Assembly: GCA_943737045.1 (NCBI GenBank)
Contig: CALSFV010000662.1
Location: 1 to 64,000 of the forward strand
Origin: Parapristionchus giblindavisi
Lineage: Eukaryota; Nematoda; Chromadorea; Rhabditida; Diplogasteridae
DNA length: 64,000 bases
Direction: 5' to 3'
The position numbers and the translations under genes are program-made. The first letter of the stretch is position 1. Each line of letters starts with the position of its first letter. The notes beneath the pieces are model-generated. The model saw only the letters and a list, made by a program, of their open reading frames with translations. It was not told the DNA's origin and did no database searches. Positions 11,147-21,690 of the stretch are shown here, one piece after another.

Positions 11147-13868
11147 ATGGCAGGAAGATTAGATATCATCCTCAAAGCTGGATTCACATTGGTTTGTTTA
11201 ATTCGTTTTCCAATTATCAGAACTAATTGAAAATTTATTTTCAGGATGACTGCATACTGTGTCTGTCATCGGGAGATAGTGATGAGTTCTATTCGAAGGT
11301 GAACTGTTTTTATTGAAAGGCTAATAAATGTAGGCTTTACAGAACTCCCGTCTACAACCTGCTCGAATACTCATCTCAGCATTGCTTCGCAATGGCTGCG
11401 ACGTGGTGAGTGGCATTTATTTTAGCAAAATTAATGGCAAACAGTGATAGGGTACCATAACCGTTAACGTGAAGGTGTTAGGTGGTATACGATAATTAAT
11501 TCTTCTTAGAATTCATTGATTGACGAGGCGATGAACTACAGCACTTTTCAATCAAAGAAAGATACTCTTCTATCAAAGAAAGATACTCTTCAATCAAAGA
11601 TAGAGATTGGAGACACTTCACGCATCCCCAATCCGTTTGTATGCACTACAATGTATTCAACGATACAATAAACAATTTAGACTGACGAGATCATCGATGT
11701 GGAGTCGAATCATGTGGGAGATGAGTCAACAATGGAGAGAAGCCGACGGCAGGTGATTTTCATTGTTAAATTAAACCATTTTAAATTACATTGCATTTTT
11801 ATATTTACGATTCAACATTTGAAACAGCAAATAAACAAGTGAATAGGGAATGAGAGGTGTAAGGGGAGAGAGCGGATTGCAGGTTTTGTTCATATGTAGA
11901 CTTAATGAAACATGCACTCCCCTCTGTCCCATTGCCCCTCTCATTCCCCATTCGCTTATTTAATTTCTGTTTCAAATGTTGTTCGATCCTTGAATGTATG
12001 ATTAATTTAAATTCAGACAATGGTTGGCTGTCCTCCAACCACTCCAGTACCCAAGGCAGAGTTGGCTGTAGCACCGAAGAAACAGAAGATTATGAAAAAT
12101 GAAGTGAGATGCTAAATTTAATTTTTATTTAAACTAATTGATTTCCTGTTAATAAGATCGAAAACCGCGTTATGTTGCATAGCAGTCCGTTTCCATTTCG
12201 TTTATCCATTTCGGTTCGGATGTCGTACCTGACTGCAACTTTTTCCTTTCCTGTTCCTTTAACCGAAATTTGAATCATTTCAGTTTGATGATGAAGTGAA
12301 CACGTGTACTGTAACTATGAAGAAATTGCTGTCATTATCAAGGAAAGGAGAAGCTGTTGCTGAGGTAATATAAAGTTATGAGAAGATGGTCTGTATAGAA
12401 ATCCAAATTTGCAGCAATACGGTACTTCATTATCTCGCCCCCCAACTCATGATGCCATCAATATGCGCGGTTACAGTACTGGCGAGCAACTAGAAGGAAT
12501 GCTAACCATGGTGGGTTTATCTTTCTTGTTATATGAAATAGCTATCAAATACCCGAAAGCCAGAATCGGGAATTTTTAATTTAAGTCTTAGTGGTTTTTT
12601 TTTTAAAAATACACTGCGAAATGTGAATTTAAATCTTTCAAATTTAATTCTTTTTTAATTCGTTTTATAAAACTTCTTGGGTTATTCCTTTTTTTTGGCA
12701 GTGGACGGGCAATGAATTTTTTTCGTTTTAGCAGCGAGTCATGGGAGGGTATTTATCGACGCTGCGCTCTGATATGTGTGCATCTGCAGCGTCTACTGGC
12801 ACGACTTCTGATATTTTGGTAAAGAATACATTATCTTTTACAAAAATCTTAATTACTTGCAGCGACTCTACCGATTCGATCCTGATAGATTGGTCGATTC
12901 GACCGGAATACAGAAGAAATATATCGTGAAGATGTTGAATGGTGAAAAGGAGGTTGACCTTGGCATTATAGCCGAAAGGGCTATAAAAACTATGATTACC
13001 GGTAGTACAGATATAAAGTCTATGTACAGAACCCTTCTGAATTCATTCTTTGATGCTGTAAGCAAACGAAGATCCATTTTATTTTTTTAAATGTTTTTCC
13101 CTTCCAGTTGTTACCTGTGAGCATGCGTCATACTCTATCTCTATCACACGGCAAAGGGTTAACTCCTTTGAGGAATACCGATGCCTATCTTGCAATATTC
13201 GGTTAGTGAAAATTAAAAAGAAATTGTTATATGTGAGCAAGCTCTAAGTCGCCCTTTTCCTCGGTATTAATTTTTTAAATACATTGTTCCATAGGTCTTT
13301 AGAGATTCGCAAAATGCGATCATTTTTTCGCAAAATGCGCTCTTTTTCTGCACAATGCGTAAATATGTTTTTGCAAAAAAATTGGGTGAGGGTTCATGGT
13401 TTGCTACATACTTTTTAAACTATGCTGTGTTCGTTTGACTCATGTAAAATGCAGGGGAAACACTTGATGCCTTAACGAATTTTTTTGTACGTTACATGTT
13501 CCAAACGGCGATACTTTTTCAGAAGTCATTCAACGTGTAGCTGGTGTTAACCGGGATCCTGCTTTCAATAAGCAATTGGAAGAAGAAATAAAGAGGGCAG
13601 CGTGAGTTTATTTTGAAATTATTTTATAACCACGGAGAAAATGAAAGTTGGTTTTTTTTTTCTCGGAATTTTTGTCGGTTTCGACTATAATTTTTATTAT
13701 TACAAAAATCTGTGAAATTGATGAGCCGATCTAGCTTGACTTATACTTTCTTTAATATGCGAATAGTCAATCGAATAACGCATCAATCTTTCCAGAAGGA
13801 GATATCGAGACAACCACTCATCAAAGATCAAGCAGATAGGAGAGAAGCAAGTCGAGGCAAAAGATTGA
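11147..13868 (+). CDS. Second element-encoded protein, possible BEN-like C-terminus
   Basis: Thirteen exons all join in frame from ATG at 11147 to TGA at 13866-13868, giving about 387 residues: 11147-11191 (MAGRLDIILKAGFTL), then exons starting near 11245, 11334, 11511, 11680, 12017, 12284, 12416, 12732, 12862, 13108, 13522 and 13797. The middle has a repeated SKKDTL motif and a basic patch (APKKQKIMK) that could be a nuclear signal. The C-terminal 110 residues are helical-looking and charged (MYRTLLNSFFDALLP, GKGLTPLRNTDAYLAIFEVI, LEEEIKRAARRYRDN), in the style of BEN DNA-binding domains; this is a weak resemblance. It follows the transposase on the same strand, recalling CACTA elements that encode a DNA-binding TnpA beside the transposase. 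Not recognised by name. Confidence 0.6.
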
Positions 13869-15233
13869 GGTAAACATCATACTATATATGCCATCAAACC
13901 ATCAAACACCATGGAATAAACACCTCCAAAAAAGTGGAATTTTTTTACAAAAATTGGTTGTTTTTTTTAGTTTGGAACCCACTTGAGTAGAACTAAAGTT
14001 GAAAAATAAATCGGGAGCTTTGCGTATCACATTTTGTATACTACATACTGTACTGTATACTGTAGAATCTTACTATAGATGTGTTTCCATGAGAAATTCC
14101 AACCATGCATATTTCTATCATTCATGACTTCTTACAGCCCCGTATGCCTGATTTCGTTGAAGGCTTAGCTTCGTTCTCACGTCTTGTGATCAGCCATCTA
14201 TATTTATTGTTCAAATGGTCCTCCCATTCCTCGTCCACCTATAAGTTGTGCTCTTTCCGTATTTGTTTTCCATTTCTTTTCCTTTTCCGTTTTCCATTTC
14301 CATATTTGTTTTGTTTTCTGTTTCCATTCTTCTTTCTTTCTTTACTTAATTTATCGATTGTAATTGAGCTAATGTGAGTTACGGATTAATTATAGGTTGT
14401 ACGTTATTTCACGTTTAATCATTACTATAATACGTGTACTAGTTCGATTTTAGTGTTTAGGTTGTGATTCAATAATTACGATCCGTATTCCTTATTAAAA
14501 TTAATATTACAAAATGATAATAAATTTGTTTTCACTTTCCCATCTTTCATGTCTATGAGTATTGATCAATGGTTGTAAACCAGCACTATATCTTTTTTTT
14601 TATATTTTCAGCCCTATCATGGCAATTGATTAGCGAGAACGAGAATTGCATAATAAAGATCAAAGATCAATCTGCTAATCCATAATTTAAATTATAGAAT
14701 ATTCTAAATGAATTGATCAAGAAAAGATTATCATTCTATTATTATAATTCATAATTTCATTTTAGGTATGTTACTTATCGATAATTATTTTTACTAAATA
14801 TATAAATCAATACCTATAATAATACCACCTATAACACCTTTTATTTGATATCTTACTTATCGTTTCAAACATAGGGAGATGCAGTATATCTGTATTGATT
14901 GATGTATATTATAGGTACGTTATTGGAGATGATGAAGATCAGAGTATAATATATGATGAATGTAGAAGACTTGAATGATATGCACCTAAAGGACATAAAT
15001 ATTCCGAAGGAAAACGGAAGGCTGGCATGTACATTATTATATGCTTTATTATCTATATCCTTATATCTTTTATTATTATATATCGGTACTTGTCTATCAC
15101 TTAGCGAACCGAGATCAGATTAGGTTGAAACCGTTACCAATGATTTTTCAGTGCAGATTGGTCCAGGATTATGTATCTGGACGTTGAATTATAATGATAT
15201 TGATAATTATAATGATAGTGTTCATCATCAATA
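13869..15233. other. No gene recognised
   Basis: AT-rich sequence. A degenerate acceptor-side copy of the later exon modules occurs at about 15115-15170 (CCAATGATTTTTCAGTGCAG then ATTGGTCC), showing that the module family starts before the RSPRY1-like fragment. Nothing else is supported. Confidence 0.4.
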
Positions 15234-16200
15234 ATGGAATTATTAAAGGGAAGAGTAACACGCCTTTTATTATGTTTTTTTAAGTCTCATCGAACAATTG
15301 GATTGCATAGAAATGTTTGTATCGTTCTTGGTTCTTTAGCTGAGAAAATGGCTGGAGCTAGTTGTAGTTCCATATGTACAACTGTTACTAGACAATATCT
15401 TTTTTTTGATAATGTGGTTAGTTCATTCTTCATATTATTATATGATTATTGATTGATTCAGCATTATAATTGTCCTCCAGAAGTCATTCTATTCTCATTG
15501 ATTGCTCTTGAGAAATTTTCCCAAATATCAGAGAATCGATTAACTATTCTTAGATCATTTAATCGTAATGAAGGACAGCTTAATGCTCTTGAGGTACATA
15601 TTTATAATATATATGCGTTGTAAAGTGCTCATACTCATATGAAAATGATACCATTAAGTTATTGTAGTAAATTCTACTCTTGATTCAAAAGTCGTCAAAC
15701 ATTATTTTGTATAATAATGTTTTGCTGTTTCAGATTCTCGAAAGATGGTTAGATGGTGATAATCGAATGAGAGATCCTATATGTAAACAAGAGAGATCCT
15801 ATATGTGAGTATATATTGATTGTATTCATTGTATTCATTGATTTTAGTTGTTAATGACAATCGAAGATATTCATGTACAGTTAGTTAGTTGAGTTATGGT
15901 TGAATTGAATGAATGCAATGCTTAATATCGTTCTGATGTATTTGAATTTCTCAAGATAGGTCCTTATTTCAATCATTCAATTATGTGTCTTTCAATGATT
16001 TATCATTACTTTCAATAATTACTTTCAATCATTGAACTCATATGAATATATTCATATGAGTATTATGTATTTGAATGGATAGAGGATAGAGGTAACAGAT
16101 ATTGTGCTGAAGCTCTTTGTGATATATCTTCATTTGAATCAGTTCTATGTGCATTTGAAGTATATATGCATTTGAAGTACCTCAAGATAGGAAGGGAGCA
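15234..16200 (+). pseudogene. RSPRY1-like (RING and SPRY protein) gene fragment
   Basis: Spliced reading gives HRNVCIVLGSLAEKMAG, then PPEVILFSLIALEKFSQISE and ILERWLDGDNRMRDP, followed near 16090-16160 by EALCDISSFESVLCAFEV. These match, in order, the armadillo-like region of RSPRY1 (HRN-x-CVVLG-x-AEKLAG, LFALIALEKFAQTSENK, LERW) and its SSFESV-x-CTF block before SPRY. The expected QVGFCAQW segment is replaced by a short duplicated phrase (two ICKQERSYM-like readings at 15780-15803). No SPRY core or C-terminal RING follows. Human RSPRY1 is a secreted or vesicular protein of skeletal biology; that role is not implied here. It looks like a captured or decaying piece of a host gene. Confidence 0.6.
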
Positions 16201-16485
16201 TGGTGAGATCATTCAATCATATATTATATATTATTGATAATATTATTAATTTTCAATGAGTTCGCATTACGATTTTAGATTCTGACCTTAGTTTTGTGTA
16301 ATTATTAGAGTTTAGAACGATGTAAAATTTCGGTGTTATTGATAAGTATTGTGATAATAGGTATTATGAAGCTACAATACTCACGGCAGGGATTAATAAT
16401 AATATACTTTATGCAATGGATTCAGCAAATTGCATTTAAAATTGCAAATCGACCTATAACCATATCCAATGATTTTTCATTTCAG

Positions 16486-16674
16486 ATTGGCCCCGGTTCA
16501 ACCGAGAGGGACGCAACGAGATGGGGCGGAGGATGGCGGGATACTGTAGAATCAGGGACTGAATGAGTACCGCTGGTACAGTAAGGCAAGCTCATTCGGT
16601 CGCGCATTCTACAGTAGACCGATGAAGACGCCTCTGATATGGACCGGAGAATGGAGAAGGAGAGGCCGAAACAG
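16486..16674 (+). ncRNA. Exon-like module 1 with long hairpin
   Basis: The module begins after a TTTCAG acceptor and ends at ACAG|GTGAGA. It carries a hairpin at 16542-16616: the 5' arm TACTGTAGAATCAGGGACTG and the 3' arm ending GCGCATTCTACAGTA pair over about 26 bp, closing on GAATGAG/CTCATTC, with loop TACCGCTGGTACAGTAAGGC. Flanks read CCCCGGTTCAACCGAGAGGG and GAGAGGCCGAAACAG, shared with the other modules. The resemblance to a pre-miRNA is structural only. Confidence 0.55.
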
Positions 16675-16869
16675 GTGAGAGATAGTCATTTGGTACTTGT
16701 CCGATACGTACGTACCGATATCTCAGTGGGTGTATGCGGCGATTATCTATATCCTTACTATTATTATATATTATGTTATATCTTTTATTATTATATATCG
16801 ATAATGGTCTGATATGTAGCAACCGAGATCAGATTGGGTTTCAACCGTAACCAATGATTTTCATTGCAG

Positions 16870-17082
16870 AAGCGCCATTTCCCCCGTGTGGGACCCGAGA
16901 TGGATCGGAGAATGGACAAGGAGAGGCCAGAGATGAGGTGAGAGATAGTCATTTGGTACTTGTGTATCACGTAGTAATCGATGATTCATTGGGTTATAAC
17001 CGTAACCAATGATTTTTGATTGCAGCTTGAACCCGGTTCCACCGAGAGGGACTACAAACGGCGCCATAAGTGGCCAGAAGAG
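16870..17082 (+). repeat. Exon-like modules 2 and 3, no hairpin
   Basis: Two short members at 16870-16937 and 17026-17082. Each follows the repeated block CCGTAACCAATGATTTT...TGCAG, carries CCCCCGTGTGGGACCCGAG or CCACCGAGAGGGAC, and ends GAG|GTGAGA. They retain splice-like borders but lack the hairpin insert. Confidence 0.6.
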
Positions 17083-17342
17083 GTGAGATATAGACGTAGG
17101 GAACTTACCTGATATGCAGCTACCAATATCTGATTAGGTCTGAACAATACATTTTGTAGAACTCACATTTTGTGTACGGGTCAGTATATAAATTGGTCGG
17201 CTTGCAAATTACGGGTCACTTTACCTCATATTTCGCCAAAAAATACACAAAAATACGACGAATGAGCAATAACATAGTTCTTAAATTGTGAGTAGAACAA
17301 AAACATATGGTTATAACCGTAACCAATGATTTTTGATTGCAG

Positions 17343-17537
17343 ATTGGCCCCGGTTCCCCCGAGAGGGACGACACGAGATGGGCGGAGAGTGAGCCCCGGT
17401 TACTGTAGAAGAAGTTACTGAATGAGTACCACTAGTACAGTTTGGCAAGCTCATTCAGTCTCGACTTCTGCAGTTAACCGCGGGTGCAGCCTCTCCCTGG
17501 GACGCGGCGGAGAAGACGCCAGGAGAGGCCGAACCAG
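17343..17537 (+). ncRNA. Exon-like module 4 with long hairpin
   Basis: Bounded by TTGATTGCAG and CCAG|GTGAGA. The hairpin at 17397-17480 has arms CGGTTACTGTAGAAGAAGTT and ACTTCTGCAGTTAACCG, closing on ACTGAATGAG/CTCATTCAGT, with loop TACCACTAGTACAGTTTGGC. The stem is about 30 bp with a few mismatches and bulges. Arm differences relative to module 1 occur in both arms and keep pairing. Confidence 0.58.
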
Positions 17538-17795
17538 GTGAGATATAGTACATACATTTTAGTACCCTCACAGCGTGAGGATTGACCCACTATATAAGGG
17601 TAATTTTTATCTGAAACATTGCAATGTAAAATAAAAATAACGATTTTCCACTATATTTCGATATTCGACCCACTATATAAAACAATCTGGTGAGGGCGCC
17701 GAAAATGGGTGATATAGTAATTCGGTATTGGTTCTGATAGGTAGCAACCGAGATCAAATTGGGTTGGAACCGTAACCAATGATTTTCCATTGCAG

Positions 17796-17989
17796 ATGGG
17801 ACCGGATCCCCCGAGAGGAACGACACGAGATGGGCGGAGAGGGATCCCCGGTTACTGTAGAAATTGCGAATGAATGAGTACCACTAGTACAGTACGGCAA
17901 GCTCATTCACTAGCAATTTCTGCAGTTAACTGCGGAAGCAGTCCCTCCCCGAGATGGATCGGACAATGCCCAAAGATAGGCCAGAACAG
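17796..17989 (+). ncRNA. Exon-like module 5 with long hairpin
   Basis: Bounded by CCATTGCAG and ACAG|GTCAGA. The hairpin at 17849-17932 pairs GTTACTGTAGAAATTGCGAA with CTAGCAATTTCTGCAGTTAA, and TGAATGAG with CTCATTCA, around loop TACCACTAGTACAGTACGGC. Module 6 carries an almost identical copy. Confidence 0.6.
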
Positions 17990-18175
17990 GTCAGAGGTAG
18001 TCATTTGGTACTTGTCTATAACTTAGCAACCAGGGCTGTGCAACAAGGCATATTTTCGGCAATGTTCCCCAAAAACATATTTTGATGATTTTTTGATCTT
18101 TTGTAGACTTGATTCGAGCAATAAACGTTATTGCACACTTGGGTTGAAACCGTAACCAATGATTTTTCATTGCAG

Positions 18176-18366
18176 TTTGGCCCCGGATCCCCCGAGAGGG
18201 AAAAGAGATGGGGGAGAGGGATCCCCGGTTACTGTAGAAATTGCGAATGAATGAGTACCACTACTACAGTACGGCAAGCTCATTCACTAGCAATTTCTGC
18301 AGTCAACCGTGGAAGCAACCTCTCCCTTGGACGCGGCTGAGAAGACGCCATGAGAGGCCCGAAGAG
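18176..18366 (+). ncRNA. Exon-like module 6 with long hairpin
   Basis: Bounded by TCATTGCAG and GAAGAG|GTGAGA. The hairpin at 18226-18309 is nearly identical to that of module 5; it differs by one base in the loop (ACTACTAC for ACTAGTAC) and near the base of the 3' arm (CAGTCAACCG). Confidence 0.6.
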
Positions 18367-18454
18367 GTGAGATACAGTAGATAAGAATTGGTATAATAGG
18401 CAGCAACCGAGATCAGATTGGGTCAGAACCGTAATTCATGATTTTTTATTGCAG

Positions 18455-18520
18455 ATGGGTCAGTCCCCCCGTGTGGGACCCGAGACGGGGCGGAGAAGGC
18501 GTGAGGAAAGGCCAGAAGAG
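18455..18520 (+). repeat. Exon-like module 7, no hairpin
   Basis: Follows TTTTTATTGCAG and ends CCAGAAGAG|GTAAGA. A further spliced-looking exon starts at 18570 after ATCATTGCAG (TCCGGCAACCACTCC). Together they suggest a multi-exon transcript on the plus strand that ends before the last hairpin. Confidence 0.5.
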
Positions 18521-18702
18521 GTAAGAGAATCACTTTCACTATCACAAGCTTTTACATTATCATTGCAGTCCGGCAACCACTCCTCCGTTAGTGAGAAGCA
18601 AGCCGCGTCGATGAGAAGAATTGCCATTTTATTTGTTTAATTGTTTATTTAATTCGTTTGTTCATCAGTTTAAACATGTTTTTTGTGTTGATGGCCATTA
18701 GA

Positions 18703-18784
18703 GGTTACTGTATGCATTGCGATTGTTGAAGTACCACTTCTACAATATGGCAAGCTTAAACAGTCGTAATGCATATGGTGAACC
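18703..18784 (+). ncRNA. Divergent member of the hairpin family
   Basis: GGTTACTGTATGCATTGCGA pairs with GTAATGCATATGGTGAACC, and TTGTTGAAG with the start of the 3' arm GCTTAAACAGTC, around loop TACCACTTCTACAATATGGC. Stem arms differ from the other four, while the loop keeps TACCACT...TACA.TA.GGCAAG. Confidence 0.55.
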
Positions 18785-18814
18785 GAGGGGCACCCATGAT
18801 CCTGGGCCCCTATC

Positions 18815-19100
18815 TCTTATTATCCGCGGGCGAACGCCCACACATTCACGGTCGAACCCCGGGCGATCGGCGGTCGATCACCCGTTGATTCGTGGGCGCC
18901 CGAGAGGGCCCTTCCGGATGCAGGCGAATCAACGGGAAATCACCCGAATTTCGTCCGACGATCGCCCATTCAAAAACCGGAGCAGATATCTGCAAGGGAT
19001 AGTGATGTGCGCTGTTTGGAATGGGCTAGGGAGAGAGTGACGCGTCGCGGTCACGCATCGCGGTCGAGATGCCGCGGCTGCTCTATTGCGTTCGCAAGAG
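18815..19100. repeat. GC-rich island (right)
   Basis: GC-rich sequence sharing words with the island at 1985-2195: ATCCGCGGGCG, GGGCGATCGGCGG, ATCACCCGTTG. It is the last unusual sequence before ordinary host DNA of the KH-domain gene. Possibly the right end of the large element; exact termini and target duplication were not found. Confidence 0.45.
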
Positions 19101-19400
19101 ATTGGAGCGTTTCTATGCCTCGCTATCTCATTAATTGACATTTTCCACTCGTTCGCGTTATGTTTATGAGGCGTTGTATCGATTATCCAAATTCAATGTC
19201 ATTTCTTACAGGTAATTAGCAGCCGAACCTATCGGCCCATCGAGAAGGTTGCCATTTAGGCTCTTCTCTTAGATCGATCATCAATCCAAGGTCATAACCT
19301 ACAGGTATCTTTTTAAACGGTTTTAGTAGTTGATTAGATCTTTTTTTTGTATCGAATTAGAATAATTTGTACGTTTTTTCAGGATTTGTGGTCGCTTAAT

Positions 19401-21690
19401 ATGGAATACTATAGACAAACACAGACTGTAAGTCATTCTGGACAAGCGCCACAGAGCTATATGTATCAACAGCCTGTAAGTTATTCATAGGAAATTTATT
19501 AAATTTAGTTGGGTTTTGTTGTTTATTCATTGTTTTTTTTCAGACAAGCGCACAATCGAATTCGGGTATGTACTATCAAGCGATGAACAACTACCCCCAA
19601 CAACCTTCACCTTACGGTATGCAGGATTCCGTTAGTCAAGGTATACTTGCATAAACAGAAGCGCTACAAAATACTTTTTTATGGCATTTGTAATATTTTC
19701 ATTTGACAGGCAGTAGCATGGTTCAGCAACAAGGTGTAGCTGGTGCAACCGGCAATGGTAGAAGAGCTCGTGGAACTGATACGAACGCTCCTATTCATCC
19801 GAATATGTCTAGAGGACAGGTCAGTTATAGTTAGTTTTAATTCTTATATGATATTAAATTAGTTTCAGGATGATACCCCTCTAAGAATGGTTGTTGATGC
19901 TAAGTACGTAGGAGCCATCATTGGTCAGCAAGGAAACAAGATCAGAGAGATCACGAAGGAGAGCAAAGCACGGTGCATCGTTGATGCTCATAAGGGAATG
20001 AGGGATGCCCAGGGAACCGCTGAGAAAGTACGGTAGCTTTGATTTTGAACAATATCTGTGAGAAGTATATTAAAAATGAATTTTTTTAGGTTATCATGAT
20101 CTATGGAACTCCTGAGAACACGTCTAAGGCCGTCGTAAAGATTTTGGAGGTTATTGAAACCGAAAAAGAGAAGGAGCGTGATAGAGAAGTAGCAGCCGGC
20201 GATTCTGGACTTGGAGATCTAGAGAAAAGTTGTAGTAATGAAGTAGAATTGAAGCTTCGTGCACACAATCAGCTAGTAGGAAGATTGATTGGAAAGCAAG
20301 GAAGTACGATTAAGAAGATCATGACTGATACCGACACTGTTATTTATGTATCTAAGTAAGTCAAATCTTAACAAATGCATTATTGAATAAATTTGATTTG
20401 ATTGCAGTTTGGCTGAGAGCGGTCCTACTGCTGTTCTAATGCCTGCCTACGCTGAAATGCTCATGTCCACTGATAGAACGATTACTGTAAAGGCCTCAAC
20501 TGTAGCTGCTGTATCTGCTGCTGAACAAAGAATCTCTGCCAAACTAAGGCAGAGTTATGAATACGATGTTGCTAATAGAGTTCGTTCTTTTTTTATTGTA
20601 TTAATTATTATTTAAAAATATTAATGCGTTATGGTTCAGGTTGCATTCGGAGGTGCTGCTTCTGCTGCTCTACCCATGATGCCCATGACTTATGATGCTT
20701 CTGCTATGGCTGGAGGTATGGACTCGGCACTAGGAATTATCATTCCATCACATTTATTCATATATTTGTAGGTATCAGACCCCAATTGACTTCTTCCTTC
20801 AAATGTGCCAAGATGTTCGTTCCAAACAACATGGTTGGAGCTATTATTGGATCCAAGGTACGCTTTATATTTTAATTTATCTCGTTCAATTCATAAAAGT
20901 AATTGATTTAGGGATCTCACATTCGCAATATCATGCGTACCACAGGAGCTGTTATGCGAATTGAAGGAAACGATAAAATCCGCGAGGAAAAGGAAAAGAA
21001 GGAGAAAGAAGATGGAGATGAAACAACTGAATCACCAGTCGAAGATAGTACTCCTAAGGAGACTAATACAAATGATAAGGAAGATGATACTGAAGGAGAA
21101 GATAAGAAGAAAAAGGAAAATGTAGATAATGAAGAAGTTTCTGAAAGACTTGTTACTATTACTGGAAATGATCAACAAATATATAGAGCACAATATTCTA
21201 TCTTCGCCAAGATCGCTGAACAACAAGGACAATATGTTGAGGAGGTATGATTGGGATAATAGACAATGTAGATGAATGAATAATATTTTAATTTACAGGT
21301 TAAACTTCGAAGTGAAGTAAATGTTCCATCTCGTTTGGTTGGAAGAATTATTGGAAAGGGAGGACAGAATGTTAGAGAACTCCAAAGACTTACCGGTGCT
21401 CATGTTAAGATTGCCGAAGAGAATAATCCTGAGAATAAGGAGAAAGAGGATGATAAGGTACTGTAATGTAATTGATTGTATGGAATGGTTAATGAATTGA
21501 TGTATTATAGGAAAGTGATGGAGCGAATGAAGTTGGAGAGACTACTGTACGTGTTATTGGAAATATGACTGCAACCCTTGGAGTAGAAGCTCGAGTAGCG
21601 ACTCTTATCAGTGAATTCGCAAGAAATAGTGTAAATGAACGATCTGATCGTCCTAATGGTGCATCATCTGCTGGTCCTACTAATGAATAG
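19401..21690 (+). CDS. imph-1: IGF2BP/IMP-type RNA-binding protein, four KH domains
   Basis: Spliced from ATG at 19401 to TAG at 21688-21690. A Gln/Tyr/Ser-rich N-terminus is followed by four KH domains with intact GxxG loops: VGAIIGQQGNKIREIT, LVGRLIGKQGSTIKKI, VGAIIGSKGSHIRNIM and LVGRIIGKGGQNVREL. The first reads DTPLRMVVDAKYVGAIIG, very close to the IGF2BP KH1 start. A long Glu/Lys/Asp-rich insert interrupts KH3 (about 20960-21140). IGF2BPs bind mRNA to control localisation, stability and translation in the cytoplasm. No RRMs precede KH1, as in the Drosophila orthologue. Noncoding spliced exons lie upstream near 19210-19310. The gene symbol follows the C. elegans orthologue and is an inference. 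Confidence 0.85.

Noticed and set aside
16486..18520. Protein-coding gene made of the repeated modules
   Set aside because: Modules have inconsistent lengths (57 to 195 bp) and stops in the hairpin regions (for example TACTGTAGAA), and arms are conserved as pairing structure, so a noncoding or DNA-level role fits better.
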